From CAVRCA01 sp963719345 (lineage in GTDB: Bacteria; Pseudomonadota; Alphaproteobacteria; Acetobacterales; Acetobacteraceae): a stretch of DNA of 64,000 bases. The notes beneath the pieces are model-generated. The model did no database searches. It worked only from the letters and a program-made list of their open reading frames with translations, and was not told where the DNA came from. The DNA lies in contig CAVRCA010000004.1 in NCBI GenBank assembly GCA_963719345.1, forward strand, positions 620,001-684,000, given 5' to 3'. Numbering within the stretch: position 1 is the first letter of the stretch; each line of letters opens with the position of its first letter. This document shows positions 9,155 through 17,304 of the stretch, in pieces. Both the position numbers and the translations under genes were made by a program.

Positions 9155-9568
9155 TCAGACCTCGACGACGACGTACTGCTCCTCGACCGTGACCGGGAAC
9201 GTCTCTGCCACATACGGGCCTTGGACGACGCTCGCGCCTGGGGTGACCTCGACCGGGTAGCTGCGCACCGTGATGCGCCCCGGCTCGCACCAGGACTGGC
9301 CGGTGCGCAGGTCGAACTCCCAGCCGTGCCAGGGGCAACGCAGGATCTCGCCCGCCCGCGAGTAGCGATACTGGCCGGGCTCGTCGGCTTCCACCAGGCC
9401 GCACAGCGTGCCCTCTCCCAGCGACCCGCCCTGATGCGGACAACGGTTCAGCACGCCGAAAAACTCGCCGCCGATGTTGAACACCGCGATCGGCCGCCCC
9501 TTCACCGTCACCAGTTTGCGCGAGCCGGGCGGGATGTCCCGCATGGCGGCCACAACGTGCTTGCTCAT
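9155..9568 (-). CDS. Rieske [2Fe-2S] domain protein
   Basis: A 137-residue soluble ferredoxin-like protein with the full Rieske ligand set, CPHQGG and CPWHGWEFD. It resembles the small ferredoxin components or stand-alone Rieske proteins associated with non-haem oxygenases. The start is ATG 9568 behind GGGAGG; an in-frame ATG 63 bases upstream adds unrelated residues. It precedes the acyltransferase on the same strand with a four-base gap. No partner oxygenase is adjacent, so its redox partner is unknown. Confidence 0.88.
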   Translation of the reverse strand: MSKHVVAAMRDIPPGSRKLVTVKGRPIAVFNIGGEFFGVLNRCPHQGGSLGEGTLCGLVEADEPGQYRYSRAGEILRCPWHGWEFDLRTGQSWCEPGRITVRSYPVEVTPGASVVQGPYVAETFPVTVEEQYVVVEV

Positions 9569-9676
9569 CGACCCGGCTGCACCTCCCTCGGTTGTGGTCG
9601 GGACGCTACCGCCGGGCCTGGCGGGCGGCAACGATCAGCCTCGCCTGCCAGCTGCTTTGCGGGATAAGATGACGCA

Positions 9677-10729
9677 ATGCAACACGAACCGGCCGCCCCG
9701 ACGCTCCTGTTTCCGCACACCGAACCGCCCGCGCCCGGCACCTTGACCGAGATTGCCTCGGGCGTGCGTTGGCTCCGCCTGCCGCTGCCCTATCGCCTCG
9801 ACCACGTGAACATCTACTTGATCGAGGACGAGGGCGGCTGGGCGGTGCTCGACACCGGGCTCGGCACCGACGCCTGCCGGGAGGGCTGGGAGACGGTGCT
9901 CGCCGGCCCGCTGGCCGGCCAGCGCCTCACCCGCATGATCGTGACGCATTTCCACCCGGACCATGTCGGGCTGGCCGGCTGGCTGCACCAACGGTTCGGC
10001 CTGCCGCTCGCAATGCCCCGGCCGGAATACATCTACAGCCTCGCCTTGCGCTATGCGCCCGCCGATCTCGGGGCCGACATGTACCGGCCGTTTTATCTTC
10101 GGCACGGCCTCTCCCCGGAGGTGACGGAACTGGTGCTGAGCCGGGGGCACGAATATCTGCGCCGGACCACCGGCGTGCCGCCGATGTACCATCGGCTTCA
10201 GCACGGCGACACGCTGCGCATTGGCGCCCGCGATTTCCAGGTGCAGACCGGCGGCGGCCACGCCTTGGAGCAGGCGACCCTGTACTGCCGGGAAAATCGG
10301 CTGTTCTTTGCCGCCGACCAGGTGATCGCGCGCATCTCGCCCAACGTCAGCGTGCACGCCATGGAGCCTGATCTCGACGCGCTCGGCATCTATCTCCGCT
10401 CGCTGCGCGCCTTGCGCGGTGCCGTCGCCGCCGACGTGCTGGTGCTGCCCGGGCATGGCCTGCCGTTCCTCGGCCTCCACACCCGCATCGACGAGCTGAT
10501 CGCCCACCACCGCCAGCGCTGTGGCCAGATCGCCGACGCCTGCCGCACCCGTGCCTTGTCGGTGGCCGAGATGCTGCCCCGGGTGTTCACCCGCGAGCTG
10601 GACGAGCACCAGACCGGCTTTGCCTTTGGCGAGGTGCTGGCGCACGTCAACCATATGCTCTCGCTGGGCGAACTCCTGGCCGAGTCCGACGCGCAAGGCC
10701 GGGACCGCTTCCGCGCCGCGGCGAGTTGA
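9677..10729 (+). CDS. MBL-fold metallo-hydrolase
   Basis: A 350-residue metallo-beta-lactamase-fold hydrolase. The zinc motif THFHPDHVG gives His91, His93, Asp95 and His96; further metal ligands are likely in GGGHALEQ (near 195) and LPGHGLPF (near 257). The C-terminal helical region after residue 265 is typical of the group annotated as hydroxyacylglutathione-hydrolase-like or beta-lactamase-domain proteins. Substrate is unknown. It is transcribed divergently from the Rieske gene. Confidence 0.85.
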   Translation: MQHEPAAPTLLFPHTEPPAPGTLTEIASGVRWLRLPLPYRLDHVNIYLIEDEGGWAVLDTGLGTDACREGWETVLAGPLAGQRLTRMIVTHFHPDHVGLAGWLHQRFGLPLAMPRPEYIYSLALRYAPADLGADMYRPFYLRHGLSPEVTELVLSRGHEYLRRTTGVPPMYHRLQHGDTLRIGARDFQVQTGGGHALEQATLYCRENRLFFAADQVIARISPNVSVHAMEPDLDALGIYLRSLRALRGAVAADVLVLPGHGLPFLGLHTRIDELIAHHRQRCGQIADACRTRALSVAEMLPRVFTRELDEHQTGFAFGEVLAHVNHMLSLGELLAESDAQGRDRFRAAAS

Positions 10730-10825
10730 CACTTCAGCAGTCGGTTCACCCCATGTCGAAAAGAGCCCGCCCCGTCTGGTTCCGCGCCGCAACCCGTCCC
10801 CACGCGCGGCTTTTCGCTCGCTGAC

Positions 10826-11767
10826 ATGCCGATCCTGACCGTCTCCCACGTCACCACTTACACCTACAAGCACGCCGTCGGCTTCGGTGAGCACCGGATG
10901 ATGCTGCGGCCGCGCGAGGGGCATGATCAGCGGCTGCTCGAAGAGCGGCTGGAGATAACGCCCGCGCCGTCGGAACTCCGCTGGGTGCACGACGTGTTCG
11001 GCAACAGCGTCGCCGTCGCGCAGTTCTCGTCCCGGGCGCGCGAGTTGCGTTTCGCCAGCACCGTGAAGTTGCACCATCATCCGGCGGGCGCGCTCGACTT
11101 CCAGTTGGAGAAATACGCCCGCAGTTTCCCGTTCTCCTACGGCGTCGATGAAATGCCGGATCTGGCCCGCTCCATCGAGCGGCAATACCCGGACCCCGGT
11201 CGCAAAGTCGATCAGTGGGCGCGACGGTTCCTGCGCAGCGATGGGCCGAGCGACACCGTCGGTTTGCTGGACGCCCTGACGAACGGGATCCATCGCGGCT
11301 TTACCTACATCGCCCGCTACGACGGCGGCATCCAGGAGCCCACGAAGACCTTGCGGCTCGGCAGTGGAACCTGTCGGGATTTTGCCGTGCTGATGATCGA
11401 GGCGGCTCGCTCGCTCGGTCTCGCCGCCCGGTTCGTCTCCGGCTACTTGTACGTGCCCCGCCGCGACGGCGGCAGCCATGTCGGCGGCGGCTCGACGCAC
11501 GCCTGGGTGCGGATCTACCTTCCCGGCGCCGGCTGGGTCGAGTTCGATCCGACCAACGGGATCGTCGGCAACCGCGACCTGATCCGGGTCGCGATCACGC
11601 GCGATCCGCGTCAGGCGATCCCATTGTCCGGCACTTGGTTCGGCTTCCCGGCCGACAATCTCGGCATGGCGGTCGAGGTCCACGTGACGGCGAGCGACGG
11701 GCCGGCCTCCCTCCGCTCGATCCCGAACATCCAGCCGGCGATCCGTGACGTGACGGCGAGTTGCTGA
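10826..11767 (+). CDS. transglutaminase-like protease-fold protein
   Basis: A 313-residue protein with an N-terminal beta domain (Bact_transglu_N, residues 1-85) and a transglutaminase core. The catalytic triad is visible as Cys183 in GSGTCRDFAVLM, His225 in STHAWVRIYLP and Asp241 in WVEFDPTNG. Bacterial members are usually amidases or peptidases rather than cross-linkers. It is followed by a related protein at 11931. Confidence 0.87.
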   Translation: MPILTVSHVTTYTYKHAVGFGEHRMMLRPREGHDQRLLEERLEITPAPSELRWVHDVFGNSVAVAQFSSRARELRFASTVKLHHHPAGALDFQLEKYARSFPFSYGVDEMPDLARSIERQYPDPGRKVDQWARRFLRSDGPSDTVGLLDALTNGIHRGFTYIARYDGGIQEPTKTLRLGSGTCRDFAVLMIEAARSLGLAARFVSGYLYVPRRDGGSHVGGGSTHAWVRIYLPGAGWVEFDPTNGIVGNRDLIRVAITRDPRQAIPLSGTWFGFPADNLGMAVEVHVTASDGPASLRSIPNIQPAIRDVTASC

Positions 11768-11930
11768 GGTGGCAAAGTTGCCTTTGCGCAAGGTTGCCAT
11801 CGTGCGCGCGAAATGCGATTTGCTGCTCCGCCAGCGTCCAAGTCACCGCTGACAAGCGCGATCCGGGCGCAACCGGACGATCCAAAACCAAAAGTTCGTT
11901 CGAATCCCCCCGATCGTGGAAAGGAGCTCC

Positions 11931-12764
11931 ATGCAGATCAGCGCTGGCTACGACATAACCTATGATTGCCCGCAACCGACGCCCATGCTGCTGGCGTTGA
12001 GCGTTCATCCGTCGCGCATCGCGGACGTGGTCGGGCCGCATCAGATCACCTTCGACCCGCCGATCGGGGCGACGGAATATCGCGACAGTTTCGGCAACAT
12101 CTGCCACCGGATCGTGGCGCCTCCGGGCCGCTTGGCGATCTCGTGCCGCATGCTGGTGCAGGACCCCGGAACACCGGATGCGGTGGTTCCCGAGGCGATC
12201 CAGCATCCCGTGCAGGACCTGCCCGATGATGTTCTCGTGTTCCTGCTCGGCAGCCGCTATTGCGACACCGACCGCCTGTCCGACACGGCCTGGTCGCTGT
12301 TCGGCGGCACCCCGCCGGGATGGACGCGGGTGCAGGCGATCTGCGACTACGTGCATGAACGGATCACGTTCGGCTACGAGCACGCCGACTCGACCCGGAC
12401 TGCCTGGGGCGGGCACAACGACCGGCTCGGCGTCTGCCGCGATTTCGCCCATCTCGCCATCACGCTCTGCCGCTGTATGAACATCCCGGCGCGCTACTGC
12501 ACCGGCTATCTCGGCGACATCGGCGTGCCGCCGGTCGACTTCCCGATGGATTTCAGCGCCTGGTTCGAGGTCTACCTGAGCGGCCACTGGCACACGTTCG
12601 ACGCCCGGCACAACACGCCGCGCATCGGCCGCATCCTCATGGCGCGCGGTCGGGACGCCACCGACGTCGCCCTGTCGACGACGTTCGGCCCCTGCGCGCT
12701 GGCTGGGTTCGACGTCGTCACCGATGAAGTTCCGATCGGCGCCGAAACCGCCGCCGCAAGCTAG
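11931..12764 (+). CDS. transglutaminase-like protein with Ser at the usual His position
   Basis: A 277-residue relative of the gene before it. The Cys169 region, LGVCRDFAHLAITLCR, is intact, but the segment that normally reads HAWxEVYL is FSAWFEVYLSGHW, so the expected catalytic His is Ser209. His221 and Asp224 in WHTFDARHN remain. This may be a subfamily trait rather than damage, since all surrounding sequence is well conserved. The ATG at 11931 follows AAAGGAG; an in-frame ATG at 11916 has no ribosome site. Confidence 0.85.
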   Translation: MQISAGYDITYDCPQPTPMLLALSVHPSRIADVVGPHQITFDPPIGATEYRDSFGNICHRIVAPPGRLAISCRMLVQDPGTPDAVVPEAIQHPVQDLPDDVLVFLLGSRYCDTDRLSDTAWSLFGGTPPGWTRVQAICDYVHERITFGYEHADSTRTAWGGHNDRLGVCRDFAHLAITLCRCMNIPARYCTGYLGDIGVPPVDFPMDFSAWFEVYLSGHWHTFDARHNTPRIGRILMARGRDATDVALSTTFGPCALAGFDVVTDEVPIGAETAAAS

Positions 12765-12775
12765 ACGAGAGCCCG

Positions 12776-13513
12776 ATGCATCCGGCCGTCACCGTGGTGA
12801 ATGAAGGCGGCGGCTCGGACTACCTGCTGGTATGCGAGCACGCGTCGAATCACATCCCGGATTCCTACGCCGGCCTGGGCCTCGCAGCGGCCGACCTGCA
12901 GCGACACATCGCTTGGGATCTCGGCGCGGCCGAGCTTGCGCGGCGCCTGAGCGAGCGACTTGACGCACCGCTGTTCCTGGCCGGTTATTCCCGCCTGCTG
13001 ATCGACTGCAACCGCCCTCTGGGAGCGCCGACCAGCATCGTAACCCGCAGTGAGGCGACCGAGATCCCGGGCAATGTCGGTCTCGCCCCGGACGAGCGCG
13101 CGGCGCGAGCGGCGCGGTTCTTCACTCCGTTCCAGGACCGGGTGGCAGCGGCCCTCGACCGGCGGCAGGCGGTCCGCAGGCGGACCATCGTGGTCGGAGT
13201 GCATAGCTTCACCCCGGTGTTCCATGGCATCGCGCGCCCGTGGCAGGTTGGCGTGCTGTACGCCGGCGCGACCCGCTTCGCGCAGGCGCTGATCGCCGGA
13301 TTGCGGCGCGGCACGGATCGCGCGGTGGGGGACAACGAGCCCTACAAGGTTTCACCGGAGACCGACTACACCGTGCCGGTCCACGGCGATGCGCGCGGGC
13401 TAGACGCCGTGCTGATCGAGATGCGTCAGGACCTGCTCGCGACCGGCGAGGGGATCGAGCAATGGGCCGCCGAACTCACTCCCGTTCTCACGGAGATAGC
13501 TGAAAGGCTGTGA
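12776..13513 (+). CDS. N-formylglutamate amidohydrolase
   Basis: A 245-residue FGase-family hydrolase. Landmarks are LLVCEHASNHIPDSY (residues 17-31), the zinc-region VGVHSFTPVFHG (about 139-150) and a C-terminal EMRQDLL. Classical members release glutamate from N-formylglutamate in histidine breakdown, but no hut gene is nearby, so the natural substrate may be another N-acyl amino acid. It begins 11 bases after the second transglutaminase-like gene, suggesting one transcript. Confidence 0.88.
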   Translation: MHPAVTVVNEGGGSDYLLVCEHASNHIPDSYAGLGLAAADLQRHIAWDLGAAELARRLSERLDAPLFLAGYSRLLIDCNRPLGAPTSIVTRSEATEIPGNVGLAPDERAARAARFFTPFQDRVAAALDRRQAVRRRTIVVGVHSFTPVFHGIARPWQVGVLYAGATRFAQALIAGLRRGTDRAVGDNEPYKVSPETDYTVPVHGDARGLDAVLIEMRQDLLATGEGIEQWAAELTPVLTEIAERL

Positions 13514-13540
13514 AGCTGGTTTCTCGGGGCCGGCTTCACA
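13509..13540. terminator. inverted repeat spanning both stop codons of converging genes
   Basis: The arms TGTGAAGCTGG (13509-13519) and CCGGCTTCACA (13530-13540) pair over 11 positions with one G-U and a 10-base loop. The stop codon of the amidohydrolase (13511-13513) lies in the left arm and that of the PhyH gene (13536-13538) in the right arm. No long T-run follows on either strand, so it may act as a bidirectional terminator or RNA-stabilising hairpin rather than a textbook Rho-independent terminator. Confidence 0.6.
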
Positions 13541-14405
13541 CGACTGCGGCGAAGTAACGGTTCTTCAGCCCCTTCTGGTTCTCGTAGATCGAGCCTTGTT
13601 TGTCCGCCGGCGGCAGGGGCAGCCGCACCGGCACGGCGGTCAGGCGCGGCTCGATCGAGGGCGTGCCGGCCACCATCAGCGCGTCGTAAGCCGCGAGCCC
13701 GCCCGGGACGCCGAGCAGCGGCCAGGCGTCGGCGGCACGGAATTGCAGCAGCAGCAAGCGACGGTCGCGGTTGGACGTGTTCGGCGCCGAGCCGTGTACC
13801 GCACGCACATGGTGGATGGTGATCGACCCGGCGCGCCCGGTGAGCGGCACCGCGGCGCCATAGTCCACGTCGCCGCGCGCCGGGTCCATGGCGCCGCAGA
13901 ACCTGCCGTCGTCGTGATGATCGAACACCGGTCCGCGATGCGAGCCTGGGATGATCATCAGCGGTCCGTTCTCGAGCTCCATGTCGTCCATCAGCACGCC
14001 CACGGCGGCAAGGTCGTCGTTGGTGTGCGGGTAGAAAGCCCAGTCCTGGTGCCATTCCACCGGCGCGCCGAAGCCGGCCGACTTCAGGTTGAGCTTGGCG
14101 GTGTCGAAGCGGATGTCTGGACCCCAGAGATCCTGCAGCGCCGCGACGATGCGCGGATGCCGGACCAGGCTGGCATATGACGGATGCTGCAGATGGGTCG
14201 CCTTGATGCGCCGCACCCGCGGTTGCTGCGGCGTGTGGCTGTCCTCGAGATCGTAGACGTCGTCATGCTGCGTCAGGGCGCGCGAGCGCTCGACGAAGTC
14301 GTCGGTGACGCGGCGCAGATCCCGCACCTCTTCGGGAGCGAGGACGTCAGGGACGACGATCGCTCCGATCCGGTTGTACTCGTCGATCTGTTCACGGGTC
14401 AGCAT
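13536..14405 (-). CDS. phytanoyl-CoA dioxygenase (PhyH) family protein
   Basis: A 289-residue Fe(II)/2-oxoglutarate-dependent oxygenase. The iron ligands are His119 and Asp121 in VEWHQDW and His204 in RAVHGSAPNT, with an Arg a few residues on (SNRDRR) as candidate 2-oxoglutarate anchor. The family hydroxylates fatty acyl-CoA, quaternary amines, phosphonates or secondary metabolites; nothing nearby fixes the substrate. Confidence 0.88.
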   Translation of the reverse strand: MLTREQIDEYNRIGAIVVPDVLAPEEVRDLRRVTDDFVERSRALTQHDDVYDLEDSHTPQQPRVRRIKATHLQHPSYASLVRHPRIVAALQDLWGPDIRFDTAKLNLKSAGFGAPVEWHQDWAFYPHTNDDLAAVGVLMDDMELENGPLMIIPGSHRGPVFDHHDDGRFCGAMDPARGDVDYGAAVPLTGRAGSITIHHVRAVHGSAPNTSNRDRRLLLLQFRAADAWPLLGVPGGLAAYDALMVAGTPSIEPRLTAVPVRLPLPPADKQGSIYENQKGLKNRYFAAVV

Positions 14406-14520
14406 GGTCGCGCCCTCCTCATTCGGATCAGGCTAGCAAGCGGCGAGGCGGGCGTCGAACGGCGCTTGTGCCGGGGGCAGGGCAGGACCAAGCTCGGCCG
14501 GACAGGCGGCGGAGGGCCGA

Positions 14521-15156
14521 ATGGCAGAGACGAACGACGTGTTCGAGATCATGCACACGACGCGGTCAATGCGGCGGCTGCGGCCCGACCCGGTGCCCGA
14601 CGAGTTGATCCGCAAGATCCTCGAGGCGGGTGCGGCGGCAGCGAACGGCGGCAACACGCAGCGCTGGCGCTTCCTCGTCATCAAGGACCCGGCGATCAAG
14701 CGTGCCGTGCAGGTCGTCTACAAGCGCGCGTTCGACGAGGTGGTCGGCCCGCGTTACCGCGACAGCGCGCCGCCCCCAGGCGTCTCGGCGGAGAAATACC
14801 GTCGCCAGCACGCGGCCGTCGAATACCTCACCGAGCACTTCCACGAGGCGCCGGTGTGGATCGTGGCCTGCCTCGCCGATCCTAACCCGAGCCGCTCGGC
14901 CGGCGCGTCGATCTATCCGGCCGTGCAGAACATGCTCCTCGCGGCCCGCGCGCTCGGCCTCGGATCAACCCTGACGACCCGCCACCTGCTGCACGAGCGC
15001 GAAGCGGAGCAGGCGCTCGGCCTGCCGGACGGGGTTCACTCCTACGCCATCCTGCCGATCGGCTATCCGCTCGGAAACTTCGGTCCCGTCGGACGCGGCG
15101 CGCTCGCCGACATCGTGTATCAGGACCGGTGGGGCGCCTCGTTTCCCGGTCTCTAG
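14521..15156 (+). CDS. nitroreductase family protein
   Basis: A 211-residue FMN-dependent oxidoreductase. It has the opening MHTTRSMRRLRPDPVPDELI (phosphate-binding Arg residues), AAANGGNTQRWRFLVI (about 39-54) and ASIYPAVQNMLLAARALGLGS. Related enzymes reduce nitro groups, quinones or iodotyrosine using NAD(P)H. The ATG follows GGAGGG. The last four bases overlap the stop of the converging protease gene, and a short CCGGT/ACCGG hairpin covers both stops. Confidence 0.88.
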   Translation: MAETNDVFEIMHTTRSMRRLRPDPVPDELIRKILEAGAAAANGGNTQRWRFLVIKDPAIKRAVQVVYKRAFDEVVGPRYRDSAPPPGVSAEKYRRQHAAVEYLTEHFHEAPVWIVACLADPNPSRSAGASIYPAVQNMLLAARALGLGSTLTTRHLLHEREAEQALGLPDGVHSYAILPIGYPLGNFGPVGRGALADIVYQDRWGASFPGL

Positions 15157-16040
15157 GCGAACCGGCCGACATCGACCTCCGTCATCACGCGTGAGAGCTG
15201 CGCGAGGGGGATCGCGGCAGGCTGGTCGAAGCCCCACGGGTTGCCGAGTTGCACCATTGGCGTCCCGTTGACCGTGCTGACCTTCTCGAACATGTAGGCA
15301 TGGTTGCCGACCAGATTGTACGCCAGCCCGGACTGCGCATCGGTGTCCATGGTGATGAGGTCGCCCGCGCCGGCGTAGCTCTGCAACGCCGCCATGGTCA
15401 GGCTGCCCGGGGACAGGGCGCTCGCAGCGTGTCCAGTCAGCTCCTCCATGGCCACGGTGGGATTGCCGCCGTTGCTGATCGCCCCGTAGCCGCCATCAAG
15501 GGTCGCGACCGCCTTTTCCAGCACCTGCGGCCAGATCTCTTTCTGAGTGCCGACGACGTCCTGCGTTGCGCCGTTGTCGACCGAATAGCTCGGGAAGACG
15601 TTGTTGACCGTGATCGCCACGGCCTTGAACGCGGTGGTCCAGAAGCCCGGCAGATAGCCGTCCGAGCCGGTGTAGAGCGTGACGGTTTCCGTGCCGTTGC
15701 CGTTGTCGTGGATCATGTGGCTGATCGCGCTCGAATGGGTCAACGCCAGCTCGCCGATGGACGAGATCAGGAAGCAGTCGCCGATCTGCCCCTGATAGAG
15801 GTCGCTGACGCTGATGGCTGCGGTGGTGCCGGGCTCCTGCAGATAGAGGGTCTGCGAAAGCGTCGCCGCCGACTTGACGGTGGCGGCGGCCGTTGCCTCG
15901 AAGCCCCCGGCGCCGAAGCCGCCCTGGGAAAAGCCGTCCTGGGAAAAGCCGTCCTGCAACAAGCCATCTTGCGAGGAGGAGTACTGCTGGCCGTCGTCAG
16001 GGGTCCATTCGAAATGATGCGGACGATAGTCGACGGCCAT
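15153..16040 (-). CDS. calpain-like (C2 family) cysteine protease domain protein
   Basis: A 295-residue protein. The papain-type triad is recognisable: Cys89 in YQGQIGDCFLISSIGELA, His247 in VGNHAYMFEKV and Asn267 in LGNPWGF. The first 50 residues are a low-complexity region of repeated DGFSQ/GGF units encoded by tandem 15-bp repeats. There is no signal peptide and no C2 or EF-hand domain, so it is a bare catalytic core plus leader. Prokaryotic calpain-like proteins are poorly understood. Confidence 0.85.
   Translation of the reverse strand: MAVDYRPHHFEWTPDDGQQYSSSQDGLLQDGFSQDGFSQGGFGAGGFEATAAATVKSAATLSQTLYLQEPGTTAAISVSDLYQGQIGDCFLISSIGELALTHSSAISHMIHDNGNGTETVTLYTGSDGYLPGFWTTAFKAVAITVNNVFPSYSVDNGATQDVVGTQKEIWPQVLEKAVATLDGGYGAISNGGNPTVAMEELTGHAASALSPGSLTMAALQSYAGAGDLITMDTDAQSGLAYNLVGNHAYMFEKVSTVNGTPMVQLGNPWGFDQPAAIPLAQLSRVMTEVDVGRFA
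15915..15974 (-). repeat. four 15-bp tandem units in the calpain-like gene
   Basis: Four imperfect 15-base units at 15915, 15930, 15945 and 15960 encode the DGFSQ-type pentapeptides near residues 23-42. Units 2 and 3 share their first eleven bases exactly, which points to recent duplication. Confidence 0.85.
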
Positions 16041-16056
16041 ACGATGTCTCCTGATA

Positions 16057-16070
16057 TGCGACTTGTCGCA
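16057..16070. promoter_or_regulatory. perfect palindrome upstream of the calpain-like gene
   Basis: TGCGACTTGTCGCA is a 6-2-6 perfect inverted repeat ending 17 bases before the protease start codon. Its position in the leader suits a repressor operator or a 5'-UTR hairpin. The cognate regulator is unknown. Confidence 0.4.
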
Positions 16071-16145
16071 ATTTCAGGGAAACTCGTGAATCCATTGTGA
16101 ATCATGCTCCGGGCTGTGCGGGCCCGTGCTCGCCGATTGGTCTGG

Positions 16146-16676
16146 TCAGGCCTTCTCGACCTGCCCGTATTCGAGTTCGACGGGTGTCGAGCGACCAAAA
16201 ATCGAGACGCTGACCTTGACGCGGCCCTTTTCCTCATCGACTTCCTCGACGGTGCCGTTGAAGCTGGTGAATGGGCCGTCGGCCACGCGCACCTGCTCGC
16301 CGACCTCGAAGAGGATCGAGGGCCGCGGCCGTTCCACGCCCTCCTGGGTCTGCTTCATGATCCGCTCGGCTTCGGCCTCGCTGATCGGGCTCGGGCGCGT
16401 CTTGCTGCCGAGGAAGCCGGTGACCTTGGGGGTGTTCTTGACCAGGTGCCAGGCATCGTCGGTGAGGTCCATCCGGACCAGGACGTAGCCGGGGAAGAAC
16501 TTGTGCTCCGAATTGATCTTCTGCCCGCGCCGCATCTCGACGACCTGCTCGGACGGCACCAGCACTTCGTCGAACTGATCGGCGAGCCCCTTCTGCGCCG
16601 CCTGTTCCTTGATCTGCTGGGCGATCTTCTTCTCGAAGCCCGAGTAGACGTGCACCACATACCAACGCTTGGCCAT
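16146..16676 (-). CDS. nusG: transcription termination/antitermination protein NusG
   Basis: A 176-residue elongation factor binding RNA polymerase and linking it to Rho or the ribosome. The NGN domain begins MAKRWYVVHVYSGFEKK and contains FFPGYVLVRMDL; the C-terminal KOW domain begins near VADGPFTSFNGTVEEVDEEKGR. I start at ATG 16676; the frame is open further but reaches into secE. It follows secE by 17 bases in the usual order. Downstream lies the calpain-like gene rather than the usual rplK. Confidence 0.97.
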   Translation of the reverse strand: MAKRWYVVHVYSGFEKKIAQQIKEQAAQKGLADQFDEVLVPSEQVVEMRRGQKINSEHKFFPGYVLVRMDLTDDAWHLVKNTPKVTGFLGSKTRPSPISEAEAERIMKQTQEGVERPRPSILFEVGEQVRVADGPFTSFNGTVEEVDEEKGRVKVSVSIFGRSTPVELEYGQVEKA

Positions 16677-16693
16677 AGGCCCAGAAACCTCCC

Positions 16694-16885
16694 TCAAATG
16701 CCGGCGAACAACGCCCGGACGCCGATACCGACGACCTGATCGACCACCAGGAAGAATACCGCCGCGAGTGCCACCATGGCGAACACCAGGCCGGTGGTGA
16801 CCAGGGTTTCCCGCCGCGACGGCCACGTGACCTTGGCCACCTCGCTGCGGACTTCCCGCAGGAACCTAGCCGGATTGATCGCCAC
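16694..16885 (-). CDS. secE: preprotein translocase subunit SecE
   Basis: A 63-residue single-membrane-span subunit of the SecYEG translocon. The family signature FLREVRSEVAKVTWPSRRET precedes one hydrophobic helix (about residues 29-52). It lies between tRNA-Trp and nusG on the same strand, the standard bacterial arrangement. Confidence 0.96.
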   Translation of the reverse strand: MAINPARFLREVRSEVAKVTWPSRRETLVTTGLVFAMVALAAVFFLVVDQVVGIGVRALFAGI

Positions 16886-16959
16886 CTCGCCGCACCTCCC
16901 GCACCTTAATCTGCCAGATCATTCACGGCGGGAGGCTGTCGCCGGCTCCGCACGAGCGC

Positions 16960-17036
16960 TGGCAGGGGTGGAGGGTCTCGAACCCCCAGCCTCCGGTTTT
17001 GGAGACCGGCGCTCTAGCCAATTGAGCTACACCCCT
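16960..17036 (-). tRNA. tRNA-Trp (anticodon CCA)
   Basis: Reading the minus strand, AGGGGTGTAGCTCAATTGG opens a full cloverleaf, the anticodon arm is CCGGT-CTCCAAA-ACCGG giving anticodon CCA, and GGTTCGAGACC forms the T arm. The discriminator G is followed by an encoded CCA tail. It lies immediately upstream of secE. Confidence 0.96.
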
Positions 17037-17170
17037 GCACGGCGGCCCACTCGCCGCAACCGGGCGGCCGACGGGCACGTCGGGGCCGTATGAAGGGCTG
17101 GGGGACCGCGGAGTCAAGAGGCCGCGAGGCGCTGGCCTGAGCGACGCAGCCCAAAGGATCGCGGCACGGC

Positions 17171-17244
17171 TGGAGCGGGTGACGGGAATCGAACCCGCAT
17201 AACCAGCTTGGAAGGCTGGGGCTCTACCATTGAGCTACACCCGC
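17171..17244 (-). tRNA. tRNA-Gly (anticodon TCC)
   Basis: On the minus strand GCGGGTGTAGCTCAATGG begins the acceptor and D arms; the anticodon loop in CAGCCTTCCAAGCTG shows TCC; GCGGGTTCGATTCCCGT is the T arm. The acceptor end reads CCCGCTCCA, so CCA is encoded. Confidence 0.96.
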
Positions 17245-17304
17245 ACCCGCTAAAGCCCGCGTGCTCCGGCCTGATACCGGATCGCCCGGGCCGGCGCCAG
17301 CAAG

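Noticed and set aside
9151..9213. Upstream ATG for the OafA-type acyltransferase
   Set aside because: It would add an Arg/Ser-rich stretch lying inside the Rieske coding region; GTG 9150 starts right after that gene's stop.
9635..11800. A 721-codon minus-strand open frame
   Set aside because: It is antisense to the MBL hydrolase and the first transglutaminase-like gene, has Arg/Gly/Ala-heavy composition and no family signature.
11768..11930. GTTGCC direct repeats between the transglutaminase-like genes as a regulatory array
   Set aside because: Only two or three six-base matches with uneven spacing; too weak to call.
15915..15974. Short regular repeats considered as a CRISPR array
   Set aside because: The units are contiguous without spacers, are 15 bp long, lie in frame inside a coding region and encode peptide repeats.
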